From assembly GCA_002633005.1 (NCBI GenBank), contig NMRA01000157.1, positions 679,192-734,606 on the forward strand: DNA of 55,415 nt. The letters are read 5' to 3'. A program made the translations under genes and the position numbers. Every line of letters begins with the position of its first letter. Positions within the stretch are counted from its first letter, which is position 1. The notes under the pieces are model-generated. The model saw only the letters and a list, made by a program, of their open reading frames with translations, did not search any database and was not told the origin of the DNA. Source of the DNA: Phoronis australis. Taxonomy: Eukaryota > Phoronida > Phoronidae. Positions 1 to 11,874 of this stretch are shown here, piece by piece.

Positions 1-648
1 CAGGTTCAGGAGTTTTTGGTCTGAAAGGAATTTTTTGAAATTTGGGTGAGCAACATGTAACCAAAATAATAAAAATACTCTGGAGTAAACCATGGCCTAC
101 TACCTGGTCTATCTAAAAATCTTCTTTTGGGTTCCGTTGACTATTTATTTTAGAAGGAAGAAACAAGGAGAAACATTATTTATGTACAGGTGGTTAATGC
201 AAAGTTAGTTAACTTCTAATAATACCAAAGAAAACAAGAGTTCTGTTATGTACATCCAGGATTTGGAATGACCAATGACAAAAAAGAAGAAAATTTCCAG
301 GTGATGTGTCCTTCCACAAATAGATTTGAGTGATAGAAATATTTGTTTTTGAGTTGTAACATTTAACTGAAATAAAAATTTTGCATAAATAAAGTCAAAA
401 TAATGATAAAAAGAGATGAAAAAGGGAACTAGAAATCAAATATGAGGAAATCAAAACCAAAAAAAGAGGAAAATTAATATTCTTAAAAGAGGAGAATTCC
501 AAGCCCTATACGTAAAGAACCTAATAAACTAAAACTCGCACTACATTAGACAATGTTTCTCTTGACACAGGCTTTCAAGTACAGGTAAGGGCGCTCTTTA
601 ATTTTTTCTTTTTCATCAACCTGTAAAACAACCTCAGTGAGGCAGAAG
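1..648 (-). other. Probable 3' UTR and flank of the minus-strand gene
   Basis: No convincing coding exon is visible here. The minus-strand gene stops at 649, so the transcript should run leftward through this stretch. TTTATT at 144-149 reads AATAAA on the minus strand and is a candidate polyadenylation signal about 500 nt after the stop. Short open frames cover part of the stretch but only overlap the last exon and lack splice or homology support. Confidence 0.45.
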
Positions 649-3600
649 TTACCAGTTGGAAATGCCTTGACGCACGATTTTGTCAAAGTTAAGGGTTCTG
701 AGAACAATAGATAATACCCATGTGGAAAATATGCACGCATTCACAACAGCATATCCATAAACAAAGGCCATAGCCACAAAAAGAACACACACACACAACT
801 GTAGCTGCACTGAATGTACGCACCTCTCATCAACCATTGCTAAGGTTTCACCAGCCATTGTATGTAAGTTAGTGATCTCAGCTTGATAATGGGCCACTAC
901 ACACTGGCCTTCCAGAGTTCCAACACCTGGAATAAAATCATGACAAAAGTAGAGTAAGACAACAACCATGTACTTTTTTCACACTTTAGCAGGCTGTTCT
1001 TGAAACCAGTTTTTTTAGTCCAAACAATTCAGAGTAAATCATTCCAAACAGGGCATCAGTTTCAACTAACAACCAAACACATATTTACCAGTATGTAATA
1101 TTCCACATTTTGTTGTGCTTACAAATTCTTGATAAATACTAAAACAACTTAAGACAATGCAATATCATACCTTTTAGCAGATTTTCCAGAACCCTTATTT
1201 CTCTTTTGATGATATCAGCACTTCTTTCAGTTTTCTGAGGGCTTTTAAAATAAGACACCATAATGAGCCAATCCTTACGAGTAGGACACGATTTTAACAA
1301 TTGTTCAAAATTGAGCTATCTCTTCATATTACTTGTAATTACATCAAAAACATAGCTATTAACACTGAGCAACAAAGACAAAAAACAATCAAACCAAAAT
1401 TCTTGACTTAAACCATGCGGGCAATGAAATTTAAGTCACTACAAAGCAAACTGATATATTTAGTATGACTGAAAATGTATTTTTTTTACCTCAAGGTACA
1501 ATTTCAGGAAGCATTTCAAATCAATTTAGTGACATTTATGGCCTATGTTCAAATTTTGAGCCCTTCCTGTTGGACAATGTCCAGCAAAGTCAGTCCCTTA
1601 AATCATGAAAGAACTTACACATGAAGCAGCCGACCGTCATCAGAGAATATTTCAGAATGTCTCCTTTTGGAATGCTTAAACTCATCATAGACATGGTCCT
1701 GTAAAAAAATGCGTGTCGAATCAAGGCACAGAAAATGTCACACCTCAGGGATGATTCGAAAGAGTCGTGAAACAACGGAAGTAAAAGGTTGAAATGTAAC
1801 ACTAAGTAAGTACTATTTATCCCTGTTTGATGAAAACTAAAATGCATTTAAAAGATATTTTCTATAAAAAACAAACTCAACACTGAAACAGTAGACTACA
1901 TTGATAGAGAAGTCTGACCAACATTGTTGAGAACAAATAAAACTATTTCTCATATTATGTGCGGAGCAAAATATGGTTGACCAAACAGGCTGGTTTCAAG
2001 TCGAACGCTATAAATAGATCCAGTTTGCAAAATAACCATAATACTCTTGTTTCTTTATAAACTAGTTCTCGACCAATAACACTGTCCATTCTTCCCAATC
2101 TCACAAGACATCCTACTCTAAGAAAGGAACAATATGAGACCAAATTTCAAGGGAAAGTGATCTAAACAGAAAGTTAGCTGTAATTAGGAAAATGGTACAG
2201 AGCACATTTAAATTTGTTATTTCACATACCCATGAAGGATGCTTATATTTCTTTGGTTTCTGAAAAGACAATCAATAAAGGGTCAAGAAAACACTGAATG
2301 AAAATAACATTGAATGAAAACGACAAATGACATAGGTATTCCTACACTAGCACAAAAAAGTAATATCAAAATGAGTCAGTGCCTTCATGAACAGTAAAAA
2401 TGAAGGGAACAAAAAAATTAAAAATAAAGCTCGAATGCCTTAATGAAGTCGTAAAAGACTATTTTTTAAGATAACAAGCACGTAGTTCTTCTGAGGTGAT
2501 TGTTACTTGGAGAGTTTGAGAACAAATTTCAAAATCTTATCAGCTTCCCTCAACAATTGAAACATAATGAGAAGGCAGACCATTGTTTTTTAAAGACAAA
2601 AAAGTCACGCAAGCCAACTTGTAAATCTTGGTCTCAGGCAATCATAATGCCCTGTCAGCTGTTTTGAAGCCTTGAAATCACCTCTAAGTTAACTAAGGAA
2701 CCAGTATAGTAATTAATAGTCAGTGGTCCAAATTAAAAGGTTGTTTCTTGTGATGGAAGGCAGGAACAGATTTAACAAAAAAAAAATGTGTACTTGGCTA
2801 AAACCGAAGACACGTCCTTGTAACACTTCTTTAAGTACACTAAGCTCACACCTTACATAGTCATGCACTCCATGTGTGTAGACGGGTGGGTATGTGCATT
2901 CATGGTACTTACCCAAGGGGCAGGAGGTTTGTAAACAACCTCATGGTAGGGCAGTTCATCATCCACGTGCTGAAGGGATGGAACAGTTGGCAAATCATTA
3001 CAACTGTCTGTAGACAAACATGGCAGAAACACAAGGCATTTGTTGGCTTCAACACCTGTAATGTCTGATGATGCATCAGCCTGCAGCCAAGGCACAAGGG
3101 GCAACAGGGATGTAGGTATTGGTCGGCCATTATGATGAATTACGGAGCACGCCATGGAGCGTTTTGTTTTTATTTTCTTCTTATCACTGATGTCTTTCCT
3201 GCTGATGGGATTGGACAGTTTGAAGGGGAAACTCTGTGAAGAATCCTTGACTGATAGATCCGGTTCACTGCCGTATACCCTGCGATTCCCATCCAGCGCA
3301 TAAACTGAAGGTTTCAATCTTGTAGTGTCTGTGTCAGAGCTAGTGCTCTTCGCGGAATCTGGCCTACCAGTATGTTTACCAACAGATTCCTCAAACGTCA
3401 ATTCAAAATTCTCTATGGAAAGTAAATCCCTAAATTCAGGTCTTTGAACATGCTTTTTTGAATTTCCAGATAATTTTGGATGAGCACTTCTAATTCTCCG
3501 TGATTTCAAGTCAGCCGTAGATGTTGAATCCTGGCTTGTGGAATCACTGTCTCGTCTTGCACGGGCACTTTGAACACGTCGCGCAGTCCTATCCTTGTGA

Positions 3601-5787
3601 GCACCAATTGGTTGATTGAGTAATTCCACCTGGTCACTTTTGTACCGTGATGTGTCCGACAGTTCTTTCTGGTAGTTGCGTGCTAGTGACTTCTTATCAC
3701 GCAATCCTGAAGGGGGGCGCTGGACAACAACTACAAACAAGACAGAAATAACCCACTATTGATCAAAAATGTCACACAGATTCCTAGGCCACACACTATG
3801 AGCACATGTTAAGAAGATTAATTTGTTATCAAACCGAAGAAAGAGTTTATTGATTAGTCTCCAAACCGAATGAATCATTGCTATGTTAAACAAGAATTGA
3901 GTTCACGTGGTTTTTGAATAGACTCCAAATTCATTCACAAACATACATACTAAAAGATCTTTCTATTAGATTGTGATTTTTTAAAGTTGTTTTTAAATTA
4001 TTCTGTATAAATAGCATTCTTTTGCTTGGTAAAATATAAAGTACCTCTAAAATGTGATATTGTCAATGACAAAACATGCAATGCACCAGACCATTGTCAA
4101 AATTTATGAATAGTTAAAATCTATAATTGTTACGCCAAGATGGGGCTAGAGCATCAAAAGTTAATCCCAACTGGTTACTGAGTCACTCAAGATAACTTCC
4201 TTGAACCCAGCAGTGTTCTTCACAACAGAAAATTTTTTAACTGGAATTACAAAATTCCTCTATATGTGTGAAAGTCCGTGTCCATACAATGTGAAGTTAC
4301 TGCGTTAAGTGTTGGAATAATGCATAGAACTGGTACTAAAAGCCCAAAATGTCCTAATCTCTCAAAACTTTAAACTTCTTGGATCAGTTTTCAAACTCAA
4401 TGCAAGGAACTCAAACTCGTTACCACAAAATTCAAACTCGACCCAGAGACAAGTCAAAACAATTTAGGACAACACTGCTCAGATTGGAAACAATTATTAA
4501 GGAATTTATGGTGTTTGTACAAAATTAAGTAACCAGTGTGATAAGTGTACAATCAGTTCCTGCCAACGCAGGGACAAGTACAACGAGTGCGAGATTGCCT
4601 CAGCATAAACTAGTAGAATTTGCTTCTGGGGAGTGCACATAAAGGCAGTATATAGTCACTTAAAGGAGTTCCGGATTTTAAGCATCAGTCCACGGATCAA
4701 CCGACCACTGTACAGCCACCAAGCGGCAAGGTGGGGGGTCAGCCATTCAGATCCATGTTTAGTCTAATCAATCACATTAGGGATGAGAGAAATTGGGTGA
4801 AGTACGACACCACAAAGTTTGGTCGTTTAGGAGATACAAGGGAAGTCTTCTGGGGGGGGCAAATTGAGGCAATTTCTTGGTGTGGAATGAGTCATTTTTG
4901 ACCAAATTTTCTACTCCAGTTTCTGCTTCAAACAGAATCTTTTCTGAACAATTTTGATACCACATGATAGATTCATGACCAATGTAAGTAAAAACGGCAC
5001 CGACACTGAAATATCGGTTACCATGGTAACACTGGAACTGTTTCCGTGGAGGTACACTTCATGCTTATGATAAACCAGCAATAAGTTGTACCCTTATAGC
5101 AAAGCTGCCCCCACGAGAATACTAAAAATAATAACATGGAAATGTAGAAGACTCCATGCCCTTGAAATTAATACAAAAAAACTTTGTCAGCCCTTCAGGC
5201 AGGCTTGGTAATAGGTGTCTGAATTTCAATATTTTCAGACCGCGTATGTGTATTTGTCGTATTAAACCAGTCACTAGTTGTGCGCCGTTTCTACCCATTA
5301 AAATGCTGTGGTATAATAAAACAATTAAAAGAATTGGTTTGCTTAAAAATGTTTTTAATTAATTTTAAGGACACAAGCACTTCTCACTAAAATATGAAAT
5401 TGTACTAGATTTGTTCATCCAAATCACTGAATACCAATGCGTTAGTTGAATGATGGCTGATCCGAAGTGCAGGTTAGCGAATTTATCTATTTATCTGGCA
5501 CTGCCAGTCCCATCAAATGGGGTATTTTTACAAACTGCGGAGAGAAACAACTTTGGAAACTCTTGGGAAATGCACAAGGAATAGAGCGAGACATTTGAGA
5601 ATCTTAAAAGTGAGGGGAGCTGATGTGGAGGTGGAACGTGTCCTCCTGAGAAGTAGTCTGTCTCAGTGCCTGCCTCGGAGGCAGGTGTGCAGCAGGAGCT
5701 ACATAATCTACCGTAGTAGATTCACTTGCTCGAATCATCGTTACAACTCTCGACGTATACTGGCGTCGGCAAAGACACTGAGTACAT
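649..5787 (-). CDS. Uncharacterised Ser/Arg-rich basic protein, seven-exon gene
   Basis: Exons on the minus strand, in transcript order: 5787-5745, 3730-2913, 2259-2230, 1698-1619, 1241-1171, 926-824 and 697-649. Every junction keeps frame and has GT/AG borders, giving about 397 aa. The 818-nt second exon dominates. It encodes a basic, Ser/Arg/Asp-rich, probably disordered region (SARARRDSDSTSQDSTST; RPDSAKSTSSDTDTTR) that ends YKPPAPW. A 30-nt microexon (KPKKYKHPSW) follows. The C-terminal 70 or so residues look helical and conserved in style (IIKREIRVLENLLKG; HYQAEITNLHTMAGETLAMV) and end ISNW-stop. No catalytic motif, signal peptide or membrane segment is visible. The first exon is the least certain part: it rests on an ATG and a GTAACG donor that gives matching phase. 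I do not recognise the family. A cytoskeletal or ciliary role is only a guess prompted by the nearby X-box. Confidence 0.62.
2230..2259 (-). CDS. 30-nt microexon of the minus-strand gene
   Basis: TTTTCAG before and GTATGT after bound ten codons in phase 0, reading KPKKYKHPSW. It links the exon ending YKPPAPW to the exon beginning DHVYDEF. The repeated aromatic-Pro-Trp pattern on both sides of the junction (PPAPW, HPSW) supports it as real coding sequence. Confidence 0.55.
5017..5030. promoter_or_regulatory. Palindromic RFX X-box
   Basis: GTTACCATGGTAAC is a perfect palindrome and matches the RFX X-box consensus. RFX factors are known regulators of ciliary genes and usually act close to the start of transcription. 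Here the site falls in the modelled first intron of the minus-strand gene, about 750 bp inside the start codon and 1.3 kb before the main coding exon. It could be an intronic enhancer, or the real promoter if the distal first exon is wrong. Confidence 0.45.
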
Positions 5788-5828
5788 CCACTGCACACTA
5801 GAGGAGAAATCTGATAGAGGTCTGAAAA

Positions 5829-6757
5829 ATGACCAAAGATGTTAAGTCAAGGTTCAACGTCCTGCTTCGTGTGAGCTCAGGTAGGAATCACCAAACTTCA
5901 GGGTCTAACCCTGAGGAATATTTTTAAAACCACATCATTCATGCAAAAATACTTTTATTGACACACTGTGATTCCTTGTAACTTGGGCCTTATTGCTTAA
6001 TCATATCTTACTTCAAATGTGTTGATGTATATGCAGTGCACGTGTACATTAGCATAGAAAATAGGTAGTCATCTTAACTTTTCATAATAACCACCAAATG
6101 TGCTACATAACTTTTGCCCATGACTTACTTTTAGAGACTAGGGAGTATGTTATGTCTGCCAATGAATTTCTGTGGTTGAATATGAAGTTAAAGCTAAAGC
6201 CATCAAAAATATTGTGTATTTCTCAAAAAAATTCATTGGTCAATCGTTTTATGTTTCAATGTTATGAAGAGAAATATAATGCACAACTCATTCATTTCAC
6301 AATGACACATAGGTAGTGCAGATAATTTAAATAGGTCTCAATATTTTCTACATGTAATGGGCCGTACTTCTGATTTATACCTTTGTCCTACTGTCACATA
6401 CATAGAAATTCATTTTGTAAATTTTTATAATCAAATCTGAATGACTTATTTGTGATGCCTTCACTTTAGCTAGGTATTTATATTTTCTGAGCCGAAATGG
6501 CCACATTAAATTTAATACATTTAATTTTTTCATTAATATACTTTTAGGAATCAGGAAAGGCTTACGCTGAAGAAGTGGCTTCTGCTGAAGTTGGAGACCT
6601 GCTGATTATTAGTAAAGGTTGGGTATGGAAAAGTTCAAAACCAGCAAGAAGGTACCCTTCTGTGCAACCAAATGAGGGGGTTAGAGAGGGGCCGCAAAGT
6701 CTACTCCCAGAAGATGTGTCAATGAGAATTTGTAACTTGAGGAACGAGTCGGGGTAA
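5829..6757 (+). pseudogene. Possible plus-strand two-exon coding remnant
   Basis: An ATG at about 5829 opens a 17-codon frame ending at a good donor, CTCAG/GTAGGA. Joined in phase to an acceptor at 6553 (ATCAG/GAAAGG), it would read on into an open frame (GKAYAEEVASAEVGDLLIIS) that stops at 6757. The modelled start of the minus-strand gene lies only 42 bp away, so at least one of the two starts is probably wrong. I cannot name the product. A chance combination is possible. Confidence 0.25.
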
Positions 6758-6945
6758 AAAAGTATTTGCCAAAGATTACTGGTTTATACCACAACAGGTC
6801 CAAAGCAATTTGTCGAGATAGGCCACTCTCAGCAAATGTGGGGAAACTGGGACAGTTGGATGTAGGAGATATGACAGAGGAAGTGGAGTATGTATTGGAA
6901 AGTGACAATCTGCACTCTAAGATTGTCAAGGATGTAGCATTGTAA
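6548..6945 (+). pseudogene. Frameshifted unknown coding remnant
   Basis: From 6548 one frame runs to TAA at 6755-6757. A second frame entered at 6754 continues without a stop to TAA at 6943-6945 (for example YLPKITGLYHNRSKAICRDR and EEVEYVLESDNLHSKIVKD). The two parts look like one protein of about 130 residues broken by a single frameshift at a G-run next to an A-run. Codon content is coding-like on both sides. I do not recognise the family. An alternative is a real exon with a donor at GGG/GTAAAA, which would make the second frame intronic. Confidence 0.35.
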
Positions 6946-8560
6946 AAATTCAAAGGGAGGAAACAGTACAGTGGCTGGACTTGTAAATCCTCTGGCTGAT
7001 CTGCTAAATCCAGTGGTGGCATTATAATGTCAGCACAGCTGTGTATGGAAGTAGACTTGTGTGTTGTTGCAAGCTTTGTTTGCACCAGAACTGCTGTGTG
7101 AACAGCACAAATCTAAAATTGCCTAGATTGAATTTTTGTCCAGGCTCCGATCATGATCCTGGGACAGTGGATTAAGTTGGTACAGCCACACGGTAATGGT
7201 ACATTGTTCTTTTTGTTTAGCCACTGGATTTTTTGGTCTGACAGGATTTCTCAATCAGGCCATCATATTTAGATGATTTCTGACCACTGTAGTGTTTCTT
7301 TTCCTTGAAATTGCGTAATTGATCTGAATTTATGTTTCCACATTTTATTTACCATTATAGACTTTTGTTTGTAAATGGGTATTTACCCATACTGAAATTT
7401 GAACCCCTGTGGCAGTTAGGCTGGTTTTGTTCACTTATCTTTCTGCCTGGGTTGTAAACCCACATTCTGTCCAGGAGGTAAAGTTTTGATTAAGACCATT
7501 TACCTCTATAAACTTTGCTCAATTTGTTCTTTATCCAGATGGGAAGTGATTTCTGGAATTGCAGCGAATTGACAGTTTGCTGTTCCTCGAGACCATCCTG
7601 TGTGTATAAAATCACACACCGTTAGACTGGTCTCTAGCAATTGCATATTGCCAGATCTTCCGAAATTCTGAAATTGCTCAAAAGTGACCTGGAAATAATA
7701 CCTATTGCATGATGGTAAAATGTCAAAAGTTGTTTTATGTGATTTTAGGTGACTTTATGTCCACTTCAAATGATTTTTTGTTGCAGTACTGAAAAGTATT
7801 GGCACATTAGCTCTGGTGGCTCCTTGGTTTTTGGCGAATTTACCATTTTATGGTTCCCATGGGTAATTTTGTTACTGGTCTAGTATGTATGTAAAACTGT
7901 AATCGACGGCAATTGTAATGCAAACCATGCTGCAAAAATATTTTTTTCATGACCACTTCATTCTAAAAATGCTGTCTAATTGGAACCGACAAGCCAATTT
8001 TTCATTTTGTGGTAGTTATTTTTGATAAGAACATTGATGTGGTACATACAGCTACCTCAAGTTTGTGAAGAAGACATTTTCCAGTGTTGTCAGCGATATT
8101 GCGAAATCACTTTTTCGCAGTGAGACTACATCCCTTAAATGTAATTCCCTGACTTTATGGGTTTTGTGTGGTTGACTCTGTCCTGTAGCAGTTGGAGTGT
8201 TGAAAAGATCTAGAAGGCAATTTATTATTAGAGTCGTGACATTTGCACTTTTGACTGTATAGTTACCTTTGTATTGTATTATGAAAACATATTTTGTACT
8301 ATTCAAGTCTCTGGTTGGTGTTTTACATTTTTTCACAAGGAATATTTTCAACTTAGATGAGATGTCTGTGACTTAGGCAACGTTCAAATAATATAAGGAA
8401 TAAAATTGTCGAACATTGTTTTATTTTTAGATGTGTAATCTTCCAATAAGTGATTACTTTTAAAAAACTGATGCAGAATTTGATTCTTACTCTTCATTTA
8501 AAGGAGAATAAATCCATAAACCTGCATTGTCTAAAAATTTTACTTAAACTACATATTTCA
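6946..8560. other. Non-coding stretch, no feature seen
   Basis: AT-rich sequence with no exon that has both splice sites and coding content. Short open frames on either strand lack recognisable motifs. I see no tRNA, structured RNA or clear repeat here. Confidence 0.5.
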
Positions 8561-8589
8561 GGGTTGGGCATTCGAATCTTAACACAACA

Positions 8590-8770
8590 CTAGCCTTTGC
8601 GTAACCCACATGACTCATCAGTTGAAATATTTTGTGGTTATTGTGCACATGGTGAAAAAGTTAACAGTGACCAAAAAGTGGAGTTGGAATTCTTCACTGA
8701 AGTCACATTAATTCTCATAGCAATGCTTTATAGAAGATATGTGTAGAAGCAGAAAGATCATTGAAGAAAG
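8590..8770 (+). repeat. Direct partial copy of the inverted-repeat arm
   Basis: This segment resembles 9165-9343 at many positions: GCCTTTGCGTAACCCACATG against GCCTTTGCCTAACTCACGTG, then shared TTTTGTGGTTAT, GTTAAC and CCAAAAAGTGGA blocks. It is a diverged extra copy of the outer part of the left arm, in direct orientation and offset by about 570 bp. Confidence 0.6.
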
Positions 8771-9009
8771 TAAGCACCAAATTAAGTGATAGGCAATTAC
8801 ATCGCTCTGGATGACGCAGGCATACAGAGGCGATAGTACATCCCCACAAAAAGTTACTCATTTCAAAATACAGGAAATAAAATCAAATGAAATATGCATC
8901 TATGCACATGGAATTACAAAAAAATCATATCACAAGTCTGGAGACAATTCAGTGAAGATAACGTGAACAAATCGATGAAAATCTGTCATGGTTTGCTCGA
9001 GTTTCTCCC

Positions 9010-10132
9010 ACCGGGTGCCATTTTGAGGAACGTGTATGAAATCACGCATGTTGACGAATAAAAAATCCAAGGGACACAAATCTTACAAATTTCACCTGAT
9101 ACCTTCTCATGCTATTTTGCAAGTGTCACGCGCTAGCGTAACGCACTTCGCTCAGTCTCGCGCTAGCCTTTGCCTAACTCACGTGACTCAGTTGACATAT
9201 TTTGTGGTTATCGCGCATGTGGTGAAGAAGTTAACGGCAACCAAAAAGTGGAATTGGAATTCTTCGCCAAAGTCACCTTAATTCTCACAACTTAACTTCA
9301 CCGAAGATACGTATAGAAGTAAAAAAGACCAATGGTGAAAGTAAGTGCTTTTTTAAATGATAGTTTTAAGAGTGGAATGTATTTTTGACGAGGTGAAAAG
9401 TCAAAATTGGTGACCGGATGTGGGTTACCACCTGTTTAAAATACATGTAATGACATGCGTATAGAAAACGAATGGAAGTATTGTAGACCCTAAATGGTCA
9501 ACCGAGGGGCTACATGTTGCCTAATTGAGTGACAGTTTCAAGTGTAGAATGTATTTTTGACTACACAGGATGAAATTAGTAAAGAAAGCGATGGGAAGTA
9601 TTGTAGAAAAACGATGGGAACTATTGTAGCCCCTAACCGGCCAACCGAAGGCCTACTTGTTGCCTAATGCTATTGCCTGCAGTCTGCTGGCCTTGGTACA
9701 AAGCTGTATACTAAATATACTGCTTTGCACCGATGTGGGTAAAAAAATTGGTAAAATAAAATCTGACACAAAATTAGTGTCATTAAAAACTGCAGTCTTC
9801 CTTGAGTAAACTAAATTATTTAACTGTGTTGGCAAAAATGGCGTTCTCCCATTATTCTGCTGCTAAAGTTGTGGAGAGATCTTTAGCGACAGCTTTCGGC
9901 GCCATGAAATATTGCGTCACCTATTGCCCAGTTTCTTTTTTCGCCGATTCTTCAATCAACTGTTCTTCTTTCACGAGGTTGCGTACAAGTCACAACAAAT
10001 TATCGAAACTGGTTTCATTTCATTATAAGTTTTTAGAATTTTGATACCGAAAAAACGAATTTCAGAAAAAATTTTGCTGCTCCCAAGCTATCACCATCTT
10101 CCGAGAGATGTCGCAAAAATTTAGGAAATGGC
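9010..10132 (+). repeat. Left arm of a large inverted-repeat element
   Basis: This arm is homologous, in inverted order, to 13287-14255. Matching blocks occur along its whole length: the outer GGTGCCATTTTG, GGGACACAA, TTAACGGCAACCAAAAAG, the TTGGTACAAAGCTGTATA block, CCAGTTTCTTTTTTC with TCAATCAACTGTTC, and the inner AATTTTGCTGC and AAATGGC. Many substitutions and indels separate the arms, so the structure is old. Arms of about 1 kb are unusually long for a cut-and-paste element, and a composite of two inverted copies is possible. Confidence 0.7.
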
Positions 10133-11260
10133 GCGTGCGCGTGACATGAGCGTACTGTTTTCAAAACATCAACATACTTTTCATTGTTAGAAAAGGCAGA
10201 GAGTTACGCAAGGAAATGACATTTATTGCATTGTTTTTCACTTAAACGGCTGTAACGGGCAAGGTGAGTGTCGGTTGATTCTAAGATTTTGCATGCACCC
10301 CGTCCGGTCTTTAGCTTTACATGTTGATACAAGTTTCACGGCGAGGTGACGAACAGAACTACTCTGGGGTCTACGGAAGAAATCACACAGTGGTACCTAG
10401 CTGTATTTTGACGACAGTCTTCATACATTTAGCTGGCTGGCTGGCAGTCTGCACGACCAATGTCAATGACTGAATGAGCCTCACTCAGCATGGCCCAAGG
10501 AAAGGAGTGACGCGCCACCTGAGCATAATAATGCTAGCGGGGAACTTCGTTTGAAACAGGACGTGTTAACGTTAGAATGTGCTTGCAACATACGGAAATT
10601 AACAAACGCAAAAGAGAAGAATTTACCTTTATTGTCCAACAATGCTCGAGCAACAGACAACACTCCATCCTCCATGTTTATTTGTCTCTCCTCGATTTTG
10701 ACAGCTTACTTAGGATTACAACAAAATATTAAATTAGCAAGTTTTTTTACCGTTATGACATCACGTTTTTAAAATGATATCAAATGTAGACAGTTTAAAT
10801 ATAGTGATTGAAGGTATTGAAAAATGAAAAACATGAAGTGTAGAGAGTATTTATTTTTGGTGACGTCATGGGAAAATGGCGACTTACATGATTGCTTTGT
10901 AAAGTTGCCTAGAAAGTCGATTTTTCTCGCGTTTTATTAAATGTCAGATATTGTTGAAAGACTGAGAAGATGTCAACCGTCATAGTATGAAATTTTCAAA
11001 CTTATGTTGGTTAATTCAATGAAGTATCTCCGTTTTCCGATTTGTTTCGTTCCCTGAACATGAATCAGCTGTTTTCGTTTTGTTTTGTTTGATGAATTAG
11101 CAGTTGATGAGCAACTAATAAGCCCTGGGGGACATGTGCATTATTGTGTGAACAAGGGGTCTGAATTTCAAAAGTTTTCATGGCTTGTTGGGTTTCTGAT
11201 TTGACCCGTTTTCCTTGAAAAATGATCTGCGATGATTTTGTTGTGTAGAAAATTTCAGTG
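10133..11260. other. Interior of the inverted-repeat structure, left part
   Basis: No gene is recognised. GCGCGTGCGC at about 10131-10140 resembles an NRF1 site, and AAG/GTGAGT at about 10262 is a good donor, so an undetected promoter with a non-coding first exon is conceivable. Open frames on both strands look random. Confidence 0.3.
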
Positions 11261-11264
11261 ACTT

Positions 11265-11330
11265 CAACCAGGACTTGAATCCAGGTTGCACACTTGGGAG
11301 CCAGCATCTAAACCAAACGGCCAAGATGTA
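11265..11330 (-). repeat. tRNA-derived SINE head, copy 1
   Basis: On the minus strand there is an A-box-like TTGGCCGTTTGG (11324-11313) followed at tRNA spacing by a B-box-like GGATTCAAGTCC (11282-11271). It lies in a direct duplication with copy 2 at 11563-11628; both are followed by related CACATGTCACA or CACGTGTCACA tails. It does not fold as a full functional tRNA. Confidence 0.55.
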
Positions 11331-11562
11331 ATTGCTGCCTGACAAGCAATTTATAGAGGCAATATATGGTTGTACGTCACAGCCGGAATTCACATGTCAC
11401 AAAACTCCCCCCCCCCACCTTCGAGGAACCGGTGCGTCTCTTGGCTACAGATCTCAGCAACTTCCTACTATTCTTGAATTTACCTTCAGAAATTGCCGGC
11501 CTCTCAGAACAAATAATAACACCTCAAGGTTTCTTTGTGAGGGCCAATGTAGAAAATTCGGT

Positions 11563-11628
11563 GATTCTAGGATTTGAACCCTGGTTGCAGACGTGGGAGC
11601 CGAGCATGTAAACCGTTCAGAGGCAAGC
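11563..11628 (-). repeat. tRNA-derived SINE head, copy 2
   Basis: On the minus strand GGTTCAAATCC at 11580-11570 is a near-perfect B box, preceded at tRNA spacing by a degenerate A box. The flanks align with copy 1 on both sides (TGTAGAAAATT upstream; a GGCTGTAC or GGTTGTAC block downstream), so the unit is wider than the tRNA-like head. Confidence 0.6.
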
Positions 11629-11874
11629 GCTTAAAGAGGCTTTATGTGGCTGTACACCTGGAAGTCACGTGTCACAGCAGTGGTGAACCTCACTGTGTTT
11701 GAACTTGTGGCCATGCTAACAGCCATGTGAAGATTATCGTCAAAAAGCTAAGAACCATTGTGTGTTGAGCTCCAATAGACCTCATAATTACACACTGCCC
11801 AAGGAGTTCTCCTCACTTATATCAACATGTAGAGCTAACGACCTTGACGGGGGTGCATCCAAAATCTAATACTG

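Noticed and set aside
6681-7085. 134-codon minus-strand frame
   Set aside because: Antisense to the more coding-like plus-strand frames, with no motif and no splice support.
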